DNA of 38,351 nucleotides from an uncultured Oscillospiraceae bacterium (GCA_934565415.1 CAKTHQ010000022.1:1-38351), one strand, 5' to 3'. Shown: positions 15,837 to 24,126, counted from the first letter of the stretch. Program-made: numbers and translations. Notes: generated by a model not told the origin, from the sequence alone.

Positions 15837-16853
15837 TTACTCAAACGATATTATCTGCTTCTCCCCGTCCACCTTTGCCCGGACACCGAAGGGCAGGATG
15901 CACCTGGGCGCGGCGTGGCCCACATTGATATTGGCCAGGATTGGCTTTTCCGGGTCGGCCACCGCTTCCAGAAGCAGGGCATGGTATTCTTCCTGATGGC
16001 ATTCTTCCACAGGTTTTCCAACCAAAATGCCGTTTACCGCCGACAGGACCCCGGCTTCTTTCAGATACGCAAGCGCCCTCCGGTATTTGTCCGGCTTCAT
16101 CCGTTCCTCGCTGGATTCCAGCAGCAAAATTTTTCCACACCAATCCTGTGGAAAAAGGGAATATCTGGCACACAGCTCCGGCATATCCTGATACCGGGTG
16201 CCGTCAAAGAAATCAAAGATGGTATCGATGCAGCCGCCTAAAATCTCCCCTTCAAACCGGGGGCTGCCCTGAAGCAGCCGGAAGCCCTGGTTGGGATGCT
16301 GCTGTCTACGCGTCCCCAGCTGGTCGGGCCCGAAGCTGGTCCGTTCTTCGTACCAGACGCCGCTGGGGGTGACCTGGTGAATCTTTCCGGTTTCCAGCAG
16401 CTCCCGGAAATAGTGCTCCGAAAAGGGCAGCATATTCTCTTCCATTTCGCAGACATCTGCCAGGAAGGACTGGCCGTAAAAGGTTGGGATGCCCAGCTTA
16501 TGGAGCATAAAATGGTTCACCGTGGTATCGGAAAAGCCCAAAAAAGGCTTGGAATTGACGACCTTTTCCAGCTCGCGGTTTTCAAAAAGGTACGGCAGCA
16601 GCCGGTAGGTGTCATCCCCGCCGATGGCGCAGAGGATGCAGTCGATCTCCGGGTCCCGGTAAGCCTCCAGCAGGTCCCGGGCCCGCTGTTCCGGGTGCTC
16701 TTTCAGGTATTTTATTTCCTTTCGTGCATTGGGCAAAAACCTGACCCGGTACCCCCAGTTTTCCAACCGGCGGACACCCAGCTCCACTTCGTGGGAAACA
16801 AAGTCCTCTCCAATGGTTCCGGCGGACAGACTGACAATGCCAATGGTTTTCAT
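15837..16853 (-). CDS. S66-family (LD-carboxypeptidase/MccF-like) protein
   Basis: A 338-aa protein of the S66 fold (LdcA/MccF). Members cleave the murein tetrapeptide or peptide-nucleotide antibiotics of the microcin C kind, using a Ser-Glu-His triad. Glu246 (in LLLESSEE) and His313 (in VGHAAPR) sit where the Glu and His are expected. The nucleophile position in IGGDDTYRLLPY is Thr82 rather than Ser, by eye alignment with GGxxSxRLLP. No signal peptide, so it is cytoplasmic. It has its own promoter 30 bases upstream. It could be a peptidoglycan-recycling or antibiotic-immunity enzyme, or a non-catalytic relative. Confidence 0.9.
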   Translation of the reverse strand: MKTIGIVSLSAGTIGEDFVSHEVELGVRRLENWGYRVRFLPNARKEIKYLKEHPEQRARDLLEAYRDPEIDCILCAIGGDDTYRLLPYLFENRELEKVVNSKPFLGFSDTTVNHFMLHKLGIPTFYGQSFLADVCEMEENMLPFSEHYFRELLETGKIHQVTPSGVWYEERTSFGPDQLGTRRQQHPNQGFRLLQGSPRFEGEILGGCIDTIFDFFDGTRYQDMPELCARYSLFPQDWCGKILLLESSEERMKPDKYRRALAYLKEAGVLSAVNGILVGKPVEECHQEEYHALLLEAVADPEKPILANINVGHAAPRCILPFGVRAKVDGEKQIISFE

Positions 16854-16882
16854 AGATGCGCCTCCTTGCTCCTTTGGGTACG

Positions 16883-16911
16883 ATTATAGCACATCCACCC
16901 CCTGTTGTCGA
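16883..16911 (-). promoter_or_regulatory. Promoter of the S66 gene
   Basis: Minus strand TCGACA (16906-16911), 17-base spacer, TATAAT (16883-16888), just after the ppdK terminator. SD AAGGAGG-type sequences follow before the ATG. Confidence 0.75.
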
Positions 16912-16933
16912 TGCCATTCCCTGTTAGATACGC

Positions 16934-16969
16934 AAAACCCGGGGCCACCCAATGCTGGGCGGCCCCGGG
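16934..16969 (-). terminator. Terminator of ppdK
   Basis: Minus strand stem CCCGGGGCCGCCC / GGGTGGCCCCGGG with a 6-base loop and TTTT, 22 bases after the ppdK stop. Confidence 0.9.
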
Positions 16970-16990
16970 GATGGGACTTAAAATGCTATC

Positions 16991-19852
16991 TTACTTGCTG
17001 CGGGTCTCCTCGAAGACCTTCTTGGCTTCGGCCAGACCGGCCTTGGCGCCTGCCAGGCCTGCCTTGGCTACATCGGCCAGAGTGTCGGCAGCAACCTGGG
17101 CGGCTTCCTTGGCGTTCTCGGCGAACTCCTTGGCGGCCTCTCTGGCAGCTTCCTTGGCGGCTTCCCGGGCAGCGGCCTTGTCTTCCTCGGCGGTCTTTGC
17201 CTGGGCGGCCTTCTCGGCCTCCTGCTTGATGGCAGCCTGAGCGGCAGCCAGACGGGCAATGGGTACGCGGAAGGGGCTGCAGGACACATAGTCCAGCCCC
17301 AGAGTGTTGCAGAACTCCACGGATGTGGGGTCGCCGCCGTGCTCACCGCAGATGCCGCAGTGCAGGTTGGGACGGGTCTTCTTGCCCAGCTCCATAGCCA
17401 TGCTCATCAGGCGGCCAACGCCGTTCTGGTCCAGCTTGGCGAAGGGATCGTTCTCGTAGATCTTGGCATCGTAGTAGGCGTTCAGGAACTTGCCTGCGTC
17501 GTCACGGGAGAAGCCGAAGGTCATCTGGGTCAGGTCGTTGGTGCCGAAGCAGAAGAACTCCGCTTCCTTGGCAATCTCGTCGGCGGTCAGAGCAGCACGG
17601 GGAATCTCGATCATGGTGCCAACCTCATACTTGAGGTCCAGACCGGAAGCAGCAATCTCCGCATCGGCAGTCTCTACCACCATCTTCTTAACATAGGCCA
17701 GCTCCTTCACTTCGCCAACCAGGGGAATCATGATTTCAGGCTCTACCTTCCAGTCGGGATGGGCCTTCTGCACATTGACGGCAGCACGGATCACAGCCTT
17801 GGTCTGCATCTTGGCAATCTCGGGATAGGTAACGGCCAGACGGCAGCCACGGTGACCCATCATGGGGTTGAACTCGTGCAGGGAGGCGATAATGGCCTTG
17901 ATGGTCTCTACGCTCTTGCCCTGAGTCTTGGCCAGTGCCTCAATCTCGGCCTGGGTGGTGGGAACGAACTCGTGCAGCGGGGGATCCAGGAAGCGGATGC
18001 ACACGGGCATACCCTCCAGGGCCTCATACAGCTTCTCAAAGTCACCCTGCTGGTAGGGCAGGATCTTGTCCAGAGCGGCCTCCCGCTCCTCTACGGTGTC
18101 GGAGCAGATCATTTCCCGGAAGGCGGCGATCCGCTCGGGCTCAAAGAACATATGCTCGGTACGGCACAGGCCGATGCCTTCGGCGCCCAGCTCCCGGGCT
18201 TTCTTGGCATCTGCAGGGGTATCGGCGTTGGTACGGACCTTCATGGTGCGGTACTTGTCGGCCAGAGCCATAATACGGCCGAATTCGCCGGCGATTTCGG
18301 CATCCACAGTGGGAATGAGGCCGTCGTAAATGTTACCGGTGGAGCCATCGATGGAGATACAGTCGCCCTCGTGGAAGGTCTTGCCGCCCAGAGTGAACTT
18401 CTTGTTCTCTTCATCCATCACAATGTCGCCGCAGCCGGAGACACAGCAGGTGCCCATGCCGCGGGCCACAACGGCAGCGTGGGAGGTCATGCCGCCGCGG
18501 ACGGTCAGAATGCCCTGAGCGGCCTTCATGCCGGTGATGTCCTCGGGAGAGGTCTCCAGGCGGACCAGAACCACCTTCTCACCCCGGGCAGCCCAGCTCT
18601 CGGCGTCCTCGGCAGAGAAGACGATCTTGCCGCAGGCAGCTCCGGGGGAAGCGCCCAGGCCGCGGCCGATGGGGGTATTTTCCTTCAGCGCCTTGGTATC
18701 GAACTGAGGATGCAGCAGGGTATCCAGGTTCCGGGGCTCGATCATGGAAACGGCCTTCTTCTCGTCGATCATGCCCTCGTCTAAGAGGTCGCAGGCGATC
18801 TTCAGCGCGGCCTTGGCGGTACGCTTGCCGTTCCGGGTCTGGAGCATATAGAGCTTGCCGTTCTCCACGGTGAACTCCATGTCCTGCATATCCCGGTAGT
18901 GGTCTTCCAGCAGAGCGCAGACCTTGGTAAACTGCTCATAGGCCTCGGGGAACTTGTCCGCCATCTGGGCAATAGGCATGGGGGTCCGGACACCGGCCAC
19001 CACGTCTTCGCCCTGGGCGTTGGTCAGGAACTCGCCCATCAGCTTCTTTTCGCCGGTGGCCGGGTCCCGGGTAAAGGCAACGCCGGTGCCGGAGTTGTCG
19101 TTCAGGTTGCCGAATACCATGGGCATGACATTGACGGCAGTACCCCAGGAATAGGGAATGTCGTTGTCACGACGGTAAACGTTGGCGCGGGGGTTGTCCC
19201 AGGAGCGGAACACTGCCCGGATGGCTTCGTACAGCTGTACCTTGGGGTCGGAGGGGAAGTCCACGCCCAGCTTGGCCTTGTACTCGGCCTTGAACTGGGC
19301 TGCCAGCTCCTTCAGGTCCTCGGCAGTCAGCTCTACATCGAACTTAACGCCCTTTTTGGCCTTCATCTCGTCGATGAGCTGCTCGAAGTACTTCTTGCCC
19401 ACTTCCATAACCACATCGGAGAACATCTGGATGAAGCGGCGGTAGGAGTCGTACACAAACCGGGCAAACTTGGGGTCGGGGTTGCCCTGGATCATAGCGG
19501 CGACTACATCGTCGTTCAGGCCCAGGTTCAGGATGGTATCCATCATGCCGGGCATAGAGGCCCGGGCGCCGGAACGGACGGAAACCAGCAGCGGGTTATT
19601 GAGGTCGCCGAACTTCTTGCCGTTGACCTCTTCCATTTTATCCACATATTCCATGATCTGGGCCATGATCTCGTCGTTGATCTTCCGGCCGTCCTCATAG
19701 TACTTGGTGCAGGCTTCGGTAGAAATAGTAAAGCCCTGGGGAACCGGAAGGCCGATTCTGGTCATCTCTGCCAGATTGGCACCCTTACCGCCCAGAAGCT
19801 CACGCATGGAACCGTCGCCCTCTGTGAACATATAAACGTATTTGTGAGACAT
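16991..19852 (-). CDS. ppdK: Pyruvate, phosphate dikinase with extra Ala-rich tail
   Basis: Converts pyruvate, ATP and Pi to PEP, AMP and PPi (or the glycolytic reverse). The start is set at 19852 (MSHKYVYMF) because AGGAAAGGGG lies 6 bases before it. Blocks in order: N-terminal ATP-grasp (GGKGANLAEM; SVRSGARASMPGMMDTILN), swivelling domain with the phospho-His in GGMTSHAAVVARG, and the C-terminal PEP/pyruvate barrel with GTNDLTQMTFGFSRDD and CGICGEHGGDP. The enzyme core ends near residue 877, the usual length. A further 76 residues of almost only Ala, Lys, Glu and Arg follow (AREAAKEAAREAAKEF pattern), predicted as a long amphipathic helix. This tail is not part of the standard enzyme. Confidence 0.97.
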   Translation of the reverse strand: MSHKYVYMFTEGDGSMRELLGGKGANLAEMTRIGLPVPQGFTISTEACTKYYEDGRKINDEIMAQIMEYVDKMEEVNGKKFGDLNNPLLVSVRSGARASMPGMMDTILNLGLNDDVVAAMIQGNPDPKFARFVYDSYRRFIQMFSDVVMEVGKKYFEQLIDEMKAKKGVKFDVELTAEDLKELAAQFKAEYKAKLGVDFPSDPKVQLYEAIRAVFRSWDNPRANVYRRDNDIPYSWGTAVNVMPMVFGNLNDNSGTGVAFTRDPATGEKKLMGEFLTNAQGEDVVAGVRTPMPIAQMADKFPEAYEQFTKVCALLEDHYRDMQDMEFTVENGKLYMLQTRNGKRTAKAALKIACDLLDEGMIDEKKAVSMIEPRNLDTLLHPQFDTKALKENTPIGRGLGASPGAACGKIVFSAEDAESWAARGEKVVLVRLETSPEDITGMKAAQGILTVRGGMTSHAAVVARGMGTCCVSGCGDIVMDEENKKFTLGGKTFHEGDCISIDGSTGNIYDGLIPTVDAEIAGEFGRIMALADKYRTMKVRTNADTPADAKKARELGAEGIGLCRTEHMFFEPERIAAFREMICSDTVEEREAALDKILPYQQGDFEKLYEALEGMPVCIRFLDPPLHEFVPTTQAEIEALAKTQGKSVETIKAIIASLHEFNPMMGHRGCRLAVTYPEIAKMQTKAVIRAAVNVQKAHPDWKVEPEIMIPLVGEVKELAYVKKMVVETADAEIAASGLDLKYEVGTMIEIPRAALTADEIAKEAEFFCFGTNDLTQMTFGFSRDDAGKFLNAYYDAKIYENDPFAKLDQNGVGRLMSMAMELGKKTRPNLHCGICGEHGGDPTSVEFCNTLGLDYVSCSPFRVPIARLAAAQAAIKQEAEKAAQAKTAEEDKAAAREAAKEAAREAAKEFAENAKEAAQVAADTLADVAKAGLAGAKAGLAEAKKVFEETRSK

Positions 19853-19928
19853 AAAATACCCCTTTCCTATAGCAAGCAACACTATTTTGCTTGGATTTTA
19901 CACATTTGAATCTCATTCGTGCCAAAAC

Positions 19929-19957
19929 AGTATACCACGGTGCCGGAATAATTGCAA
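19929..19957 (-). promoter_or_regulatory. Promoter of ppdK
   Basis: Minus strand TTGCAA (19952-19957), 17-base spacer, TATACT (19929-19934), 77 bases before the start codon. The stretch from here to 20079 is AT-rich and otherwise without visible genes. Confidence 0.8.
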
Positions 19958-20079
19958 GAATAATTCCCTCTCCCGGAAATTTTTATAGCAATAGACAAAA
20001 GATACCGTTCTTTTTGTGCGTTATGACAATTCTGGCATTGTTTTATCGATATATTTTATTGATATTGCATTGTACAAGC

Positions 20080-20104
20080 CCCAGGGGCCAACAGAGCCCC
20101 TGGG
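20080..20104 (-). terminator. GC-rich hairpin after the glycosyltransferase pseudogene
   Basis: A perfect 9-bp stem CCCAGGGGC / GCCCCTGGG with a 7-base loop lies 12 bases after the last stop of the LMW-phosphatase cluster. No T-tract follows on either strand, so it is a weak terminator or a processing hairpin. Confidence 0.5.
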
Positions 20105-20116
20105 AAAATACATATC

Positions 20117-20562
20117 TCAGCGTTTTCTGCCCATCCGCTCCGCAATCTTCTCGAATCCCAGCCCTGCCAGGCAGCAGAAGAGCGGGATATGCATAAACAG
20201 GTACCTGGCCCGGCACTCAAAGAGCAGCAGGAAGAGCACCGTGCCGAATAGAGCCAGCTTCAATACGGAAATTTCGAACCGGCCCTCTTTTTTCAGGCTC
20301 AGCATCCCATATAGAGTGCCCAGCAGCAGCGTAGCCATCCAAATTTCCTGGGCAGTCAGCTTCCAGAGTTCGTGCCTACTATAGCAAGCAGCAGGGAAAC
20401 AAACAGGGCACCCCCGCAGAGGACCCAATTGGGCAGCAAAAAGGTGATCTTGCAATTGTATTCCGTCCCGGAACACAGCAATACCAGCAGCAGCGCCGCC
20501 GTCATCATCCCGGCAAACAGGCCTTCTAAAAGCTTTTCAAGAATCGTTCCCGTTTTTTTCAT
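20117..20562 (-). pseudogene. Collapsed membrane glycosyltransferase (GT39/ArnT-like)
   Basis: Two pieces of one membrane protein lie in different frames. The first (20356-20562, 68 codons) begins with ATG in a 4-base overlap with the DUF2284 stop and has a signal-anchor helix (FAGMMTAALLLVLLCSG). The second (20117 to about 20390) supplies a C-terminal part: KLTAQEIWMATLLLGTLYG, then LFLLLFECRARYLFMHIPLF, which is the style of the last helices of lipid-linked sugar transferases. Intact relatives are several hundred residues, so a large internal deletion with a frame change near 20370-20390 is inferred. Either piece could still be expressed as a small membrane protein. Confidence 0.6.
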
Positions 20563-21116
20563 TTCGTCCCCCCGTTATCATCCCGAAACAGCAGCAGGGA
20601 CACCCAGGTTACCACGTTGGAGCCATACTGGAATTCCAGCCCGTTGGCCTCCAGGGTAGGGATAATGTTGATGCCCTGGCTTTCCACGCAGGGATGCATT
20701 TTGTCCGGATGGCGGCAGGGCTGCCCATCCAGAATGGCACAGCGCTTGCAGATGGCACAGGCCTCTGTAGAAAGAATGTAGGGCTCCACCCCAAAGGAGC
20801 GAAGCAGGTCCCCTACCCGGTCCGTAATGGCCTCGTGGTCCGTCCGGGTAGCCAGGGTGCCCTGCAGGTCGGAAATATCCGCCACCTCCGTAATGGTGGA
20901 AATGAGCAGGCACTTGTTGTAGCTCATACATTTTTTCTTGCATTCTTCTACGGTCCCCACCCCGGGGGGGCAGGCCCAGGTGGTACCGTACATGGCGCAC
21001 TCATGCGCACAGATCCACCGGACCCGGTCGGAAAATTCCAGGCTTTCCGGCTCCACCCAGGCATAGATGTACAGCGGAAGCTCCGACAGGGCCCCTTCCA
21101 GTTTTTCGTAATTCAT
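20559..21116 (-). CDS. DUF2284 cysteine-rich, probable metal-binding protein
   Basis: A 185-aa protein matching DUF2284. It has two cysteine clusters: CAHECAMYGTTWACPPGVGTVEEC in the first third (positions about 36-58) and CAICKRCAILDGQPCRHPDKMHPC in the second (about 118-141). Such cysteine sets suggest an Fe-S or zinc site; no enzymatic role is established for the family. It overlaps the phosphatase gene by 4 bases and the following pseudogene by 4 bases, so all three were one coupled operon. Confidence 0.9.
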   Translation of the reverse strand: MNYEKLEGALSELPLYIYAWVEPESLEFSDRVRWICAHECAMYGTTWACPPGVGTVEECKKKCMSYNKCLLISTITEVADISDLQGTLATRTDHEAITDRVGDLLRSFGVEPYILSTEACAICKRCAILDGQPCRHPDKMHPCVESQGINIIPTLEANGLEFQYGSNVVTWVSLLLFRDDNGGTK

Positions 21117-21547
21117 GCAAATTCCTCCAGAATCCGCTTGCAGCCTTCCACCAGGTCCTCATAGGTTTGAGCAAAATCCCCGGTGTACCAGGGGTCCGCC
21201 ACATCCCGGGTTAGGAGCTTTCTGATTTTCTCCGGGTCCTGAGGCAGAAGCCTTGATAGGTACCGGCGGTTGCTTTCGTCCATAAAATACAGCCGGTCGA
21301 AGTGCCGGTAGTCCTCCGTCGTCACCTGCCGGGCCCGATGATTCCCTACGGGCACGCCTCTTTTCAGCAATTCCCGCCGGGCCGGGGGATAGATGGGATT
21401 GCCGATCTCCTCCCGGCTCACCGCCGCGGAATCGATTTCAAACCGCTCTTCCAGGCCCGCTTTTTTCACCATGTCCTTGAGGATGTACTCCCCCATGGTG
21501 CTGCGGCAGATATTGCCGTGGCAGATAAATAAGATTTTTGTCATCAT
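21113..21547 (-). CDS. Low-molecular-weight protein tyrosine phosphatase
   Basis: A 144-aa LMW-PTP. The C-X5-R-S phosphate loop is at the N-terminus (CHGNICRS, Cys9 to Ser16), and the general-acid aspartate is in VADPWYTG near residue 117. DRLYFMDESNRRYL is also typical. It removes phosphate from tyrosine (or arginine in some Firmicutes). Start is at 21547 with a second ATG immediately after it; either is possible. It heads the coupled operon with the DUF2284 gene and the membrane-transferase remnant, which may point to a lost surface-polysaccharide role. Confidence 0.94.
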   Translation of the reverse strand: MMTKILFICHGNICRSTMGEYILKDMVKKAGLEERFEIDSAAVSREEIGNPIYPPARRELLKRGVPVGNHRARQVTTEDYRHFDRLYFMDESNRRYLSRLLPQDPEKIRKLLTRDVADPWYTGDFAQTYEDLVEGCKRILEEFA

Positions 21548-21588
21548 TTTTTATTCCTTTTGCGTCTTCGCCTTTGTATTCGAATTTC

Positions 21589-21617
21589 AGTATACCATTT
21601 TTGAGGCGCAATGGCAA
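21589..21617 (-). promoter_or_regulatory. Promoter of the LMW-phosphatase operon
   Basis: Minus strand TTGCCA (21612-21617), 17-base spacer, TATACT (21589-21594), 42 bases upstream of the start. Confidence 0.78.
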
Positions 21618-21628
21618 TGATTCTGAAC

Positions 21629-21668
21629 AAAAAAGCCTGACCGCTCCCACCAGGGAAAAGGTCAGGCT
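21629..21668 (-). terminator. Terminator after the small hydrophobic ORF
   Basis: Minus strand 9-bp stem AGCCTGACC / GGTCAGGCT followed by six T. The stop codon TGA of the 79-aa frame lies inside the 5' arm, showing that something is transcribed into this point. Confidence 0.88.
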
Positions 21669-21901
21669 GGTTTTATTTGGGGCAGGGCGTTGCGCAGGGA
21701 CAGCTGGGTGAAGAAGGTGTTGTTGACGGAGGAGAAGGTCAGCACCGTCAGGTGGAGGTTCATGACGATCTCCTTGGTGCTGAAGATCTGAACCACGATA
21801 TTCACAGGGTCCAGGGGCAGGACCAGGTAGATCAGGATGGCCAGGGCCGTGGACTGGGTATAGAAGACGGGGAGCATGGTAATGGCCGCCACGGTCGTCA
21901 T
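21662..21901 (-). CDS. Small hydrophobic protein of unknown function
   Basis: Frame of 79 codons that I do not recognise. Third positions are almost all G or C, as in the real genes around it, which argues that it is or was coding. A first half with two hydrophobic stretches (ITMLPVFYTQSTALAILIYL, then VNIVVQIF) is followed by a Thr/Ser/Asn-rich part ending LPQIKPA. No SD precedes the ATG; instead TATAAT touches the start codon with TTTGCA 16 bases before it, so transcription may begin almost at the ATG (leaderless) or the frame may be a remnant of a longer gene. A strong terminator follows at once. Confidence 0.5.
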   Translation of the reverse strand: MTTVAAITMLPVFYTQSTALAILIYLVLPLDPVNIVVQIFSTKEIVMNLHLTVLTFSSVNNTFFTQLSLRNALPQIKPA

Positions 21902-22011
21902 TATAGTAACATACAAATGGATGCAAAAGGGTACACGGGAGGTCTTCCGGCCCTGCAATTGTCGAAGCGTGCCGGAAATTGGCATTGACTTTCCCCAAAA
22001 GGTGATTTATC

Positions 22012-22092
22012 ATGGAAAAGATTCTGATTATAGATAACGGCGAGGCTATCGAACGGGCCTTGCAAAGCAAAGATGCAGAAAGGATACCATGA
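22012..22092 (+). CDS. 26-codon ORF coupled to the flippase gene
   Basis: A short frame beginning MEKILIIDNGEAIERALQSK with AAGGTGAT as SD, ending in TGA that overlaps the flippase ATG by 4 bases (ATGA). TTGACT at 21985-21990 could be the -35 of a shared promoter. The overlap suggests that ribosomes pass directly into the flippase gene. It may be a leader peptide or the shortened start of a former gene; I cannot assign a function. Confidence 0.45.
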   Translation: MEKILIIDNGEAIERALQSKDAERIP

Positions 22093-23501
22093 CTACACAA
22101 AATAAATACAAAACTCTTCTTGACAATACCTTCCTCATCAGCCTCGGCACCTTCGGCTCTAAGCTCATGACCTTTGTGATGGTGCGGTTCTACACCGGAA
22201 TCCTGACTCCATCGGATTACGGCACCGCCGACCTGATCATGCAGACGGCAAACCTGTTGCTGCCGGTGGTATCCATGGGTATCGCAAACGGCGTTTTCCG
22301 GTTTGCTCTGGATGAGCCGGAACGGCGGAAAAGCATTTTTTCCACCGGCTTTTATACCATCACCCTGGGGGCAGTCCTGCTGTGGGTCATTGTTTCCCTT
22401 CTGTCCTTTACCTCTGCCTTCCGGGGCTACGGAAGCCTGATTGCCATTTATACCATGGCCTCCTGCTACCATTCCCTGTGCGCCCAGTTTGTGCGGGCCG
22501 AGGGAAAAACCGCCCTGTTTGCGGGCCAGGGCATTCTGAATACAGCCCTGGTCATCGGCCTGAACATTCTTTTCCTGGCGGTGTTCCAGCTGGGCGTTAC
22601 CGGATATGTGCTTTCCGTCGCCCTGGCCGACGGGCTGTGTACCTTATATCTGGTATGCAGAGAGCGGCTTTGGAGACTGCTGACTTCTCACCCGGAAAAA
22701 AGCATCGCCCTTCAAATGCTCCAATACAGCATTCCTCTGATTCCCACTACCATTTTCTGGTGGATCACCAGCGTATCGGATCGGTATATGGTAACAGGCT
22801 TTCTGGGGGCCCAGGCCAACGGTCTGTACGCCGTGGCCTATAAAATCCCAACCATCCTTACGCTGCTTTCCACCATCTTCCTGGAAGCCTGGCAGTTCTC
22901 TGCCATCTCCGAGGCGGTGGGGGACCGAAAGGCCCATGTCCAGTTTTATTCCGAAATCTGGAGCTCCTTCCTGTCGGTGATGTTCCTGGCCGCCGGTGCG
23001 GTAATTGCCATGAGCCAGATAGAAATCGGACTTCTATCCGACGCAGAGTACTTTTTCGCATGGCGGTATGTGCCGGTGCTGTCCGTTGCCATGGTTTTTT
23101 CCGCCTTTTCCTCCTTTACGGGAAGCGTGTATGTGGTCGCCAAAAAGAGCGTCCTGTCCTTCTGGACGGCCATGGCCGGCGCGATCCTGAATATCGTCCT
23201 GAACCTGGTTTTAATTCCCAAAATCGGCGTTCAGGGCGCCGCCATTGCCACTTTGTCCAGCTATCTGCTGTCCTTCGGCATCCGGGCAGTCAGTTCCCGC
23301 AGGCTTCTCCCCTTCCGGCTGTACAAGGGGCGTCTGCTGGCAAACACCCTGATTCTGCTCTTCCAGATGCTGGATATGATTCTGGAGCTTCCCCTGTGGC
23401 CGGTAATACAGGCCTTGTGCCTGGTGCTGCTGCTGCTGATCAACGGGAAGCAGCTGCTGGCCGTTGCGGAAAAGATCGTATGCCTAAAGAAGGGTATATA
23501 A
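22089..23501 (+). CDS. Oligosaccharide flippase (Wzx/MATE-like polysaccharide transporter)
   Basis: A 470-aa polytopic protein with about 12 to 14 hydrophobic helices, beginning LLDNTFLISLGTFGSKLMTFVMVRFYTG, which is typical of the polysaccharide_synt / Wzx family. It flips undecaprenyl-linked glycans across the membrane for cell-wall or capsule assembly. AGAAAGGA before the ATG and an ATGA overlap with the upstream mini-ORF support this start. It stands alone without polymerase or glycosyltransferases nearby, apart from the broken transferase about 1.5 kb to the left. A bidirectional terminator follows. Confidence 0.92.
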   Translation: MTTQNKYKTLLDNTFLISLGTFGSKLMTFVMVRFYTGILTPSDYGTADLIMQTANLLLPVVSMGIANGVFRFALDEPERRKSIFSTGFYTITLGAVLLWVIVSLLSFTSAFRGYGSLIAIYTMASCYHSLCAQFVRAEGKTALFAGQGILNTALVIGLNILFLAVFQLGVTGYVLSVALADGLCTLYLVCRERLWRLLTSHPEKSIALQMLQYSIPLIPTTIFWWITSVSDRYMVTGFLGAQANGLYAVAYKIPTILTLLSTIFLEAWQFSAISEAVGDRKAHVQFYSEIWSSFLSVMFLAAGAVIAMSQIEIGLLSDAEYFFAWRYVPVLSVAMVFSAFSSFTGSVYVVAKKSVLSFWTAMAGAILNIVLNLVLIPKIGVQGAAIATLSSYLLSFGIRAVSSRRLLPFRLYKGRLLANTLILLFQMLDMILELPLWPVIQALCLVLLLLINGKQLLAVAEKIVCLKKGI

Positions 23502-23525
23502 AATCTCTCAAAAGGCACTTTACAT

Positions 23526-23570
23526 AAAAAATCGTGTATCCGCCAAGCCCTGACGGATACACGATTTTTT
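23526..23570. terminator. Bidirectional terminator between flippase and CHR genes
   Basis: A perfect 17-bp inverted repeat (AAAAAATCGTGTATCCG / CGGATACACGATTTTTT) with an 11-base loop works on both strands. It serves the plus-strand flippase gene and the minus-strand CHR pair that converge here; its right arm overlaps the last codon region of the CHR gene. Confidence 0.93.
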
Positions 23571-24126
23571 ATCCTTGGAACAATGCACAAAGCAGGTTTG
23601 CCGCACCTGCCAGAACCATTACGGCAATGGGATTTAATTTGGTTTTCCGCAAAAGGAGCAGCGCCGCCAGGAACAAAACCACCATGGTCCAGTTTGTGGC
23701 CGCCAGAGACACTGTACCGCCCCAAAAGGCACTGACGAGGATGAGCATTCCGGCGGAAGCAATCATCGCCACCACCGCCGGCCGTAGCGAGCCCAGAATT
23801 CCCTGCAGCAGGGAAAGATTCCGGTACTTCAGGTAGAGCTTTGCAATCAGCGTCACCAGAACGCAGGCGGGCAGGATACACCCGGCCGTAGCTGCCAGTG
23901 CCCCGGGGACCCCGGCAAGCTTGGTACCTACAAAGGTTGCCGCATTCACGGCAATGGGGCCGGGGGTCATTTCCGCAATGGTCACCAGGTCCCCAAATTC
24001 TCCCATGGTCAGCCATCCGTTCTGGCTAACAATCTGGGCCTGAATCAGGGGCATGGAGGCGTAGCCGCCGCCAAAGCTCAGGGCCCCGATCTGCAGGAAG
24101 CTGAGAAACAGCTGCAAATAGATCAT
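23569..24126 (-). CDS. CHR (chromate-type) transporter, second half
   Basis: Short-chain CHR family protein, 185 aa with about five to six helices. It begins LFLSFLQIGALSFGGGYASMPLIQ, the family signature, followed by the conserved MTPGPIAVNAATFVG. In Gram-positives two such halves encoded side by side form one antiporter. Known substrates in the family are chromate and, by similarity, sulfate-like oxyanions; the physiological substrate here is unknown. The ATG overlaps the stop of the other half by 4 bases. Confidence 0.93.
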   Translation of the reverse strand: MIYLQLFLSFLQIGALSFGGGYASMPLIQAQIVSQNGWLTMGEFGDLVTIAEMTPGPIAVNAATFVGTKLAGVPGALAATAGCILPACVLVTLIAKLYLKYRNLSLLQGILGSLRPAVVAMIASAGMLILVSAFWGGTVSLAATNWTMVVLFLAALLLLRKTKLNPIAVMVLAGAANLLCALFQG

